Shown here piece by piece: positions 6,974-12,490 of a stretch of 12,490 bases of DNA. The notes beneath the pieces were generated by a model. It worked only from the letters and a program-made list of their open reading frames with translations, was not told the DNA's origin and ran no database searches. The translations under genes were made by a program, and so were the position numbers. The DNA is from Chloroflexia bacterium (GTDB taxonomy: Bacteria; Chloroflexota; Chloroflexia; Thermomicrobiales; UBA6265), in the NCBI GenBank assembly GCA_013698305.1, contig JACCVC010000208.1:1-12490 (forward strand), read 5' to 3'. Every line of letters begins with the position of its first letter. Within the stretch, counting starts at the first letter, position 1.

Positions 6974-7071
6974 TGCGAATGAGCCAAATGACGGGTATTT
7001 CTCCGCAGGGTGGCGCATCAAACGAGACATTTGGACGACCTCGACATCTTCTCCATTTCAAAGGTAAACCT

Positions 7072-8037
7072 ATGATCCTGAGACGTATGTTCAAGCGTCA
7101 GTCCGAGCCTGACGCCCAGATGGAACAGGGACTCGCAAAGACCAGACGTGGGGTCTTTCGCGAGATCACCCGGCTTTTCGACCGCTCAGAGCTTGACGAC
7201 GAGTTGTTTGAAGACCTCGAAATGCTGTTGATCCAGGCCGACGTTGGATGGGATGTCAGCCAGCAGTTGGTCGCCGAACTCCAGGAGCGCATCAGGCAGG
7301 ACAGCATCACCAACCCCTCCGACGCCCGCGAGGTCCTGCGGCTCGAGATGATCAAGCTGCTCGAGCTTGCGACCAGAAACCGCACGGTCAAGATTCTCCA
7401 GCGAGGCGTGCCCTTTGTGATCCTGGTGGCTGGCGTGAACGGCACGGGCAAAACGACGTCTATCGCCAAGCTCGCGCACTACCACCAAAACTTTGGACGC
7501 ACAGTGCTCCTGGCGGCGGGGGACACCTTCCGCGCCGCCGCCATCGACCAGCTCAAGATCTGGGGCGAACGCACCAATGTACCTGTCATCGCCCACGAGC
7601 AGGGTGCTGATCCAGGAGCGGTCGTGTTCGACGCCGTCACCGCCGCCCGGCAGCGATCCGTCGACGTGCTGATCATTGACACCGCCGGTCGCTTGCAGAC
7701 CAAACACAACCTCATGTCGGAGTTGCAGAAGCTACGTCGGATTATTGAAAAGCAGATTCCGAATGCCCCTCAGGAGGTTGTGCTGGTGATCGATGCGACG
7801 ACCGGTCAAAACGGGCTGGTGCAGGCGAACGAGTTCACAAAGGTCATCGATGTCACCGACATCATGATCTCGAAACTTGACGGCACCGCAAAGGGCGGCA
7901 TTGCCTTTTCCGTCGCCAAGGAGATCGGCACTCCCATCGCCTACATTGGCACTGGCGAGCGGGCAACCGACATGGCCGAGTTCAACCCGGAAACGTACGT
8001 CGACTCGCTCTTCTTCGGTGAAGGGGAAGGATTCTAG
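7072..8037 (+). CDS. ftsY: Signal recognition particle receptor FtsY
   Basis: FtsY is the membrane-associated SRP receptor GTPase that docks ribosome-SRP complexes at the translocon. From ATG 7072 the product has 321 residues. It has only a short basic N-terminal segment (MILRRMFKRQ) in place of the long acidic A domain of E. coli FtsY, then the helical N domain and the GTPase G domain. G-domain motifs are GVNGTGKTT (121-129), DTFRAAA (151-157), DTAGR (203-207), SKLDG (267-271, where Thr-Lys-Leu-Asp is usual) and GTGE (294-297). The start is supported by AAAGG about 8 nt upstream. An in-frame TTG at 6973 would add 33 residues of non-family sequence and overlap the candidate -10. The stop is 3 nt before ffh, so the pair is almost certainly co-transcribed. 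Confidence 0.95.
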   Translation: MILRRMFKRQSEPDAQMEQGLAKTRRGVFREITRLFDRSELDDELFEDLEMLLIQADVGWDVSQQLVAELQERIRQDSITNPSDAREVLRLEMIKLLELATRNRTVKILQRGVPFVILVAGVNGTGKTTSIAKLAHYHQNFGRTVLLAAGDTFRAAAIDQLKIWGERTNVPVIAHEQGADPGAVVFDAVTAARQRSVDVLIIDTAGRLQTKHNLMSELQKLRRIIEKQIPNAPQEVVLVIDATTGQNGLVQANEFTKVIDVTDIMISKLDGTAKGGIAFSVAKEIGTPIAYIGTGERATDMAEFNPETYVDSLFFGEGEGF

Positions 8038-8040
8038 CTC

Positions 8041-9381
<1,341 letters not shown>

Positions 9382-9393
9382 CGTGCATCAACG

Positions 9394-9406
9394 GCTTGCG
9401 CCAAGC
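9394..9406. other. Small inverted repeat between ffh and the DtxR-family gene
   Basis: GCTTG-CGC-CAAGC is a 5-bp stem with a 3-nt loop in the 51-nt spacer. There is no T-run, so it is unlikely to be a full terminator and read-through from ffh is probable. It does not resemble the known MntR or IdeR boxes. It may be chance. Confidence 0.25.
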
Positions 9407-9432
9407 TGTAACGTCGAACCGGGAGTGACCTT

Positions 9433-10149
9433 ATGTCCGAATCAGGTTCGCGAGACAATCATGCAAGGCAGACCGATCGGGGAGCCAGCATCAGTGTCGC
9501 CATGCAGGACTACCTCAAGGCGATCTACCGGCTGCAACAAGGTGATGGACGCGCAACGACCCTCAATCTGGCCAACGAACTCGGCCTCTCCGGCCCTTCG
9601 GCCACGAACATGATCAAGCGCCTGGCGGAAATCTCGCTCGTGGAGCACAACCGCTATCACGGGGTTCGGCTGTCGTCATCGGGCGAAAAAATTGCGCTGG
9701 AAGTTATCCGCCATCACCGCCTGCTCGAGCTCTATCTGGCCGAAGCCATGGGATTCGAGTGGGATCAGGTACACGAAGAGGCGGAACGCCTGGAGCATCA
9801 CGTCTCCACCGAATTCGAAGCGCGCATGGACGAACTGCTCGGCCATCCAAAGTTCGATCCGCACGGCGACCCGATCCCGTCGCGCCTCGGAGACGTTCCT
9901 TCCACCACATGGGTATGGCTCTCTGAGCTTCCGGTAGGTTCGAGAGCCGTACTTCGGCGGGTAAGTGACCGTGACTCACAACAGCTTCGGTATCTCGCGG
10001 AAATCGGTCTGGTGCCCGGCGTCGTTCTGGAGGTCAGCCAATCCGCGCCTGAAGGCGATGGTGATGCGCGGAACCTGCTCATAGCCGGTCATCGGCACGC
10101 CATACCAATGGAGCTTGCCACCAGCATGCAGGTCGAACCCCTGGTCTAA
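9433..10149 (+). CDS. DtxR/MntR-family metal-dependent transcriptional regulator
   Basis: DtxR-family proteins repress metal-uptake genes when loaded with Mn(II) or Fe(II). The 238-residue product has a winged helix (about residues 24-85: MQDYLKAIYRL, then LANELGLSGPSATNMIKRLAE). A dimerisation/metal domain follows (about 90-150), then a C-terminal FeoA/SH3-like domain (about 163-237, LPVGSRAVLRRVSD to AIPMELA). Aligned by eye, the primary-site ligands are Asp26, His95, Glu99, Glu118, Glu121 and His122. Asp26 and Glu118 occupy the positions of DtxR Met10 and Cys102. That is the MntR pattern, so manganese sensing is favoured over iron. The ATG at 9433 has GGAG 7 nt upstream; 23 polar residues precede the fold. 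No transporter target adjoins, so it probably acts elsewhere. It may be co-transcribed with ftsY-ffh. Confidence 0.9.
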   Translation: MSESGSRDNHARQTDRGASISVAMQDYLKAIYRLQQGDGRATTLNLANELGLSGPSATNMIKRLAEISLVEHNRYHGVRLSSSGEKIALEVIRHHRLLELYLAEAMGFEWDQVHEEAERLEHHVSTEFEARMDELLGHPKFDPHGDPIPSRLGDVPSTTWVWLSELPVGSRAVLRRVSDRDSQQLRYLAEIGLVPGVVLEVSQSAPEGDGDARNLLIAGHRHAIPMELATSMQVEPLV

Positions 10150-10156
10150 CGGTGTC

Positions 10157-10813
10157 CTACTTTCGCAGCCAGTCCGCTTCGAGCGCTTTCAACTCAGGCT
10201 CAGTCAGTGACGGGCGGTCATAGCCTCCCGAGGCACGCCTCTGGCGCATGGCCTCATACAACGACACTGCACATGCCACCGAGATATTGAGGCTCTCAAC
10301 CATTCCCTGCATGGGGATGAACAAAGTCGCGTCGGCGCCGGAAATCGCTGCGTCGGAGACGCCCCGCATCTCGTTTCCGAAGACCAGCGCCGACGGGAGG
10401 GTTAGATCGAGGTCGTAGAGATTCGCGCTCTCTCGTCCCAATGCAGTGGCATAGATGCAGAATCCCTCACGACGCAACGCCTCATAGCAGGCGTCGATGG
10501 AATCATGGTAGTGCAGCCGCATCCACTTCGCAGCGGACGCCGATGTGGTGCGTGCGAACGATTGTCGCGGCGGCTCTTCATGCACATACACGAGATGCAC
10601 ATCCAGCACCCCTACCCCGTCACAACCGCGCAGCACGGCGCTCGCGTTGTGCGGGTCATGCACGTCCTCCAGCACCACGGAAAGATCAGGTTGGCGCCGG
10701 GCCAGCACCGACCGGATTCGCTCCTGCCGGCGGGACGTTCGCGGAAAGCGGGTAGGCTTCAACCCGTGATTTGCGGCATAGTCACGATCCGCATCGCCGT
10801 CGTAATCGCCCAC
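10157..10813 (-). CDS. trmH: tRNA 2'-O-methyltransferase, TrmH/SpoU family
   Basis: This is a SPOUT (trefoil-knot) methyltransferase that uses S-adenosylmethionine, most likely to 2'-O-methylate tRNA guanosine 18. The 218-residue product has the three SpoU motifs: motif 1 DVHDPHNASAVLRGCDGVGV (50-69, with Asn56 and catalytic-type Arg62), motif 2 ALVFGNEMRGVS (142-153, Glu148), and motif 3 FIPMQGMVESLNISVACA (165-182, Ser174 and Asn176). The segment RIRSVLARRQPDL closely resembles the start of E. coli TrmH as I recall it, which favours TrmH over RlmB-type rRNA enzymes. The start is GTG at 10813, sharing one base with the upstream stop (TAGTG), with AAGGA 7 nt upstream. It is the last gene of the SprT-like/DUF624/trmH operon. 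Its stop lies 7 nt from the stop of the convergent regulator gene, with no room for a terminator. Confidence 0.92.
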   Translation of the reverse strand: MGDYDGDADRDYAANHGLKPTRFPRTSRRQERIRSVLARRQPDLSVVLEDVHDPHNASAVLRGCDGVGVLDVHLVYVHEEPPRQSFARTTSASAAKWMRLHYHDSIDACYEALRREGFCIYATALGRESANLYDLDLTLPSALVFGNEMRGVSDAAISGADATLFIPMQGMVESLNISVACAVSLYEAMRQRRASGGYDRPSLTEPELKALEADWLRK

Positions 10814-11616
10814 TACCTCGTCCTTCTCCGGTCACCGCGTATCCGGCCGATCCAGCCCTTCAATCCATCGTCATTGCCTATTCCGCGCGAGCGTTCTGAG
10901 GATCGCTCCTGGGTTGGTCTATTGGGATCGATCACCTCGACATTGAAGCCATCGAGCGCAAAGCGATTGATGACGGACGCCATAATCGCCGGGCCGAACA
11001 GGATGAGCGGCAACACCAGCGCGGCCAGGAGCACCATCACGACAAAGACGATGACGATGAGCAAGCCGGAGGCGAACGGTCGCATCACCAACAGAAACGT
11101 GGCGCCCCGGAAGGCGTTCCGCACCCCTGACTCCATCGTCGCAACCGTGGCGAACGCATAGAGCATCAGGATGGCGGCGATGAACACCATCACGATCCAG
11201 AGCGGCACCAGAATCGTGAACCAGGAAGCGCCACCCTGGAAAAAAAGCGTGTTCCAAAGCAGCACGATGATCACCGGCAAGGTGAGGGCCGCCACGGCCC
11301 ATGCGGTCCGGAACGACTCGCCGATCACGCGAAAGAAATCCCTAAGCTCCGGAAGCTCGCTCTGGTTGCGAGGATCTGCCATGCGAAACAGGGCGACCGT
11401 CGCGGGCGGACCTGGCACGATCAGCAAGACACAGACCCACCACAGCACCGATACCATCATCAGCAGGACGAACTGGTCGTAGACGTCCTTCAGACCTCGC
11501 AGAAACAGCTTTGCGAACCGCAACTTGTCCCCATTCTTGCCAATAAACGTGCCCCGAACCACGATAGCAACAGGGGTCACGTCTAGTCTACGTTGCCACC
11601 ACGGATCAGTGCCCAT
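10813..11616 (-). CDS. YesL/DUF624-like integral membrane protein
   Basis: This is a membrane protein of 267 residues from ATG 11616 with about five or six hydrophobic segments. They are near FVLLMMVSVLWWVCVLLIV, AWAVAALTLPVIIVLLW, FTILVPLWIVMVFIAAILM, and a long region SGLLIVIVFVVMVLLAALVL that may span twice. The segment VPGPPATVALFRMADP after the first helix resembles the conserved Gly-Pro-Ala-Thr stretch of the YesL/DUF624 family, whose function is not established. The C-terminus is a charged, probably cytoplasmic tail ending in RRRTR. The chosen ATG overlaps the SprT-like gene's stop by 11 nt. No proper Shine-Dalgarno is visible, so coupled translation is likely. A longer in-frame reading to 11694 is unlikely because it would run deep into that gene. 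An internal start before the first helix cannot be excluded. Confidence 0.72.
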   Translation of the reverse strand: MGTDPWWQRRLDVTPVAIVVRGTFIGKNGDKLRFAKLFLRGLKDVYDQFVLLMMVSVLWWVCVLLIVPGPPATVALFRMADPRNQSELPELRDFFRVIGESFRTAWAVAALTLPVIIVLLWNTLFFQGGASWFTILVPLWIVMVFIAAILMLYAFATVATMESGVRNAFRGATFLLVMRPFASGLLIVIVFVVMVLLAALVLPLILFGPAIMASVINRFALDGFNVEVIDPNRPTQERSSERSRGIGNDDGLKGWIGRIRGDRRRTR

Positions 11617-12157
11617 CCCGACCCAGGTACTCGACGATCTCGAGCTGGTATCGACGGTCGAAACGAGGCGCGCATCGCGGGCAACTCCACCCACCCTTGC
11701 GGCGTCGAGGTATCAGCAAGCCGCACGCAGCGCACCCGTAGACGTAGCGCCATGGGCGGCGCTCGACTGGCAAGAGAGGTGATCGCACCTCCTCGAATGT
11801 AGCGCCCGTGATATCGACCACCCTGGTGGCGATCCGATCGTACCCGTGGCGCGCATGTCCGCGCCTGTCGCCATCGATCCAGTCGCGCATGTGGATCAGC
11901 TCTTCGGCTATCACGATCTCGAGCGCCCGAGGCTGGTCCAGGTCGATCCGCTCCAGATTGATCAGCACCGCGTGTTTTTGTGGGAGCGGGAGGAAAACGT
12001 ATGCGCCGCCAATCGATGCCGAGACTCTCCGGCCCAGCCAACGCTGGAACTCATTTCGGTCTGCGGTGACCCAGAGATCATCGATTGACAGATCAAGGCG
12101 TTGAAGGTACTTCCTTACCAGTCGTCTTGCCGCGTCGGGTAATCTGTCAATGGTCAA
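11606..12157 (-). CDS. SprT-like zinc-ribbon protein with altered HExxH motif
   Basis: SprT-like proteins combine a minimal zinc metalloprotease fold with a C-terminal zinc ribbon. The 183-residue product has the expected layout. The active-site helix reads VIAEELIHMRDW, with Glu85 where the first His of HExxH is expected; Glu86 and His89 are kept. A downstream HARHGYDRIA (His101, His104) matches the third-ligand region. A four-cysteine ribbon follows at Cys142/Cys145 and Cys159/Cys162. The family call therefore rests on overall arrangement, not an intact catalytic motif, and the protein may be inactive or use another metal set. The start is TTG at 12157, with GAGG about 8 nt upstream; no nearer ATG keeps the N-terminal helix. 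It is the first gene of an operon with the membrane protein and trmH. A function in that operon is not evident. Confidence 0.7.
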   Translation of the reverse strand: MTIDRLPDAARRLVRKYLQRLDLSIDDLWVTADRNEFQRWLGRRVSASIGGAYVFLPLPQKHAVLINLERIDLDQPRALEIVIAEELIHMRDWIDGDRRGHARHGYDRIATRVVDITGATFEEVRSPLLPVERRPWRYVYGCAACGLLIPRRRKGGWSCPRCAPRFDRRYQLEIVEYLGRDGH

Positions 12158-12198
12158 ATGCTGACCCTCGCCTCATCGATTTCTTCACAAGCGCTACG

Positions 12199-12204
12199 AT
12201 TCTA
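12199..12204 (-). promoter_or_regulatory. Candidate -10 for the SprT-like/DUF624/trmH operon
   Basis: On the minus strand TAGAAT (12204 to 12199) is a five-of-six match to the -10 consensus. Initiation near 12192 would give a leader of about 35 nt before the TTG start. No convincing -35 is present at 16-18 nt spacing. The 106-nt divergent region 12158-12263 must also serve the plus-strand response regulator, for which I found no clear promoter. Confidence 0.3.
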
Positions 12205-12263
12205 TCGCGTTCGGTGTTCGATGACCCACAACTACCCTACAGCAGCTCGGAAAGACCGCCAAC

Positions 12264-12490
12264 ATGACGGATACTCCCCGTCCACGTGAGCAAGCCCGCC
12301 GCCAACATGAGCGACCTCATGTGCTGATCATCACCGATGAGCCATCGCTCACCACGTTTCTGGGCGAAGGCCTCTTGCTGGGCGGCTTTTGGACGTCTGT
12401 CGTCAGTCACGGCCTGCAAGTGCTCGAAGTGTTTCGCCTGCGCCAGTTCGACCTGATCGTGCTGGACCGGGAGCTGGGCAACTTCGATGC
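12264..12490 (+). CDS. Response regulator receiver-domain protein, 3' end cut by window edge
   Basis: From ATG 12264 the frame is open for 75 codons plus two bases to the window end. After a basic, polar leader of 18 residues, HVLIITDEPSLTTFLGEGLL matches the first strand and helix of a CheY-like receiver. It has the acidic pair Asp25/Glu26 for Mg2+ binding. FDLIVLDRELG then supplies the third strand with the probable phosphoacceptor Asp68. This is the N-terminal part of a two-component response regulator, or possibly of a longer multi-domain protein. The output domain lies beyond the window, so its target cannot be stated. GGAAAG lies 9 nt upstream of the ATG, supporting the start. It is divergent from the SprT-like gene. 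The final-strand Lys and switch Thr/Ser are not in view, so phosphorylation competence cannot be fully judged. Confidence 0.8.
   Translation, partial: MTDTPRPREQARRQHERPHVLIITDEPSLTTFLGEGLLLGGFWTSVVSHGLQVLEVFRLRQFDLIVLDRELGNFD

Noticed and set aside
6865..6987. N-terminal extension of the MFS transporter to 6987
   Set aside because: The ATG at 6864 has a strong Shine-Dalgarno and sits directly before the first membrane helix; the extension would occupy the divergent promoter region.
6973..7071. TTG start giving FtsY 33 extra residues
   Set aside because: There is no Shine-Dalgarno, the added sequence is not FtsY-like, and it overlaps the candidate -10. ATG 7072 is better.
12237..12419. A 60-codon minus-strand open frame at the right edge
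   Set aside because: It lies antisense to a clear receiver-domain coding frame and has no recognisable features.

Overview
The window looks like ordinary chromosomal DNA from a moderately GC-rich bacterium. Densely packed, slightly overlapping genes, frequent GTG/TTG starts, purine-rich Shine-Dalgarno sites, an F420-type luciferase-like oxidoreductase, a Thr/Pro/Ser-rich SH3 lipoprotein and an mreB without mreC/mreD beside it suggest Chloroflexota, perhaps the Thermomicrobia/Sphaerobacter side. That placement is inferred from gene style; no rRNA is present to confirm it. I saw no tRNA, rRNA, insertion sequence, prophage gene or CRISPR array.

Layout. Bases 1-3054 (minus strand) hold, in transcription order, mreB, a lipoprotein with a C-terminal SH3-like domain, and malQ (4-alpha-glucanotransferase, cut by the left edge). 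A 141-base spacer separates mreB from the next minus-strand group. It carries a perfect 12-bp palindrome and a hairpin that runs into the mreB ribosome-binding site. Bases 3196-6864 (minus) form a probable four-gene operon: MFS transporter, LigB-type extradiol dioxygenase-like protein, radC, and a luciferase-like oxidoreductase. The spacings are 4 nt, an 11-nt overlap and 22 nt. A divergent control region (6865-7071) separates it from the plus-strand group ftsY, ffh and a DtxR/MntR-type metalloregulator (7072-10149). Converging on this from the right is a minus-strand operon: a SprT-like protein whose HExxH motif is altered, a YesL/DUF624-like membrane protein, and trmH. All three are joined by short overlaps. 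At the right edge a receiver-domain response regulator starts on the plus strand and runs out of the window.

How the genes work together. ftsY and ffh encode the two GTPases of co-translational membrane targeting and lie 3 nt apart, so co-expression is very likely. The MFS/dioxygenase/LLM cluster suggests uptake or export plus oxidation of a small aromatic or related compound, with radC as a passenger or coupled gene. mreB and the SH3 lipoprotein may both act at the cell envelope. Most of the window is housekeeping. The least explained items are the degenerate SprT active site, the mreB leader, the redox/radC operon and the orphan mreB-lipoprotein pair.
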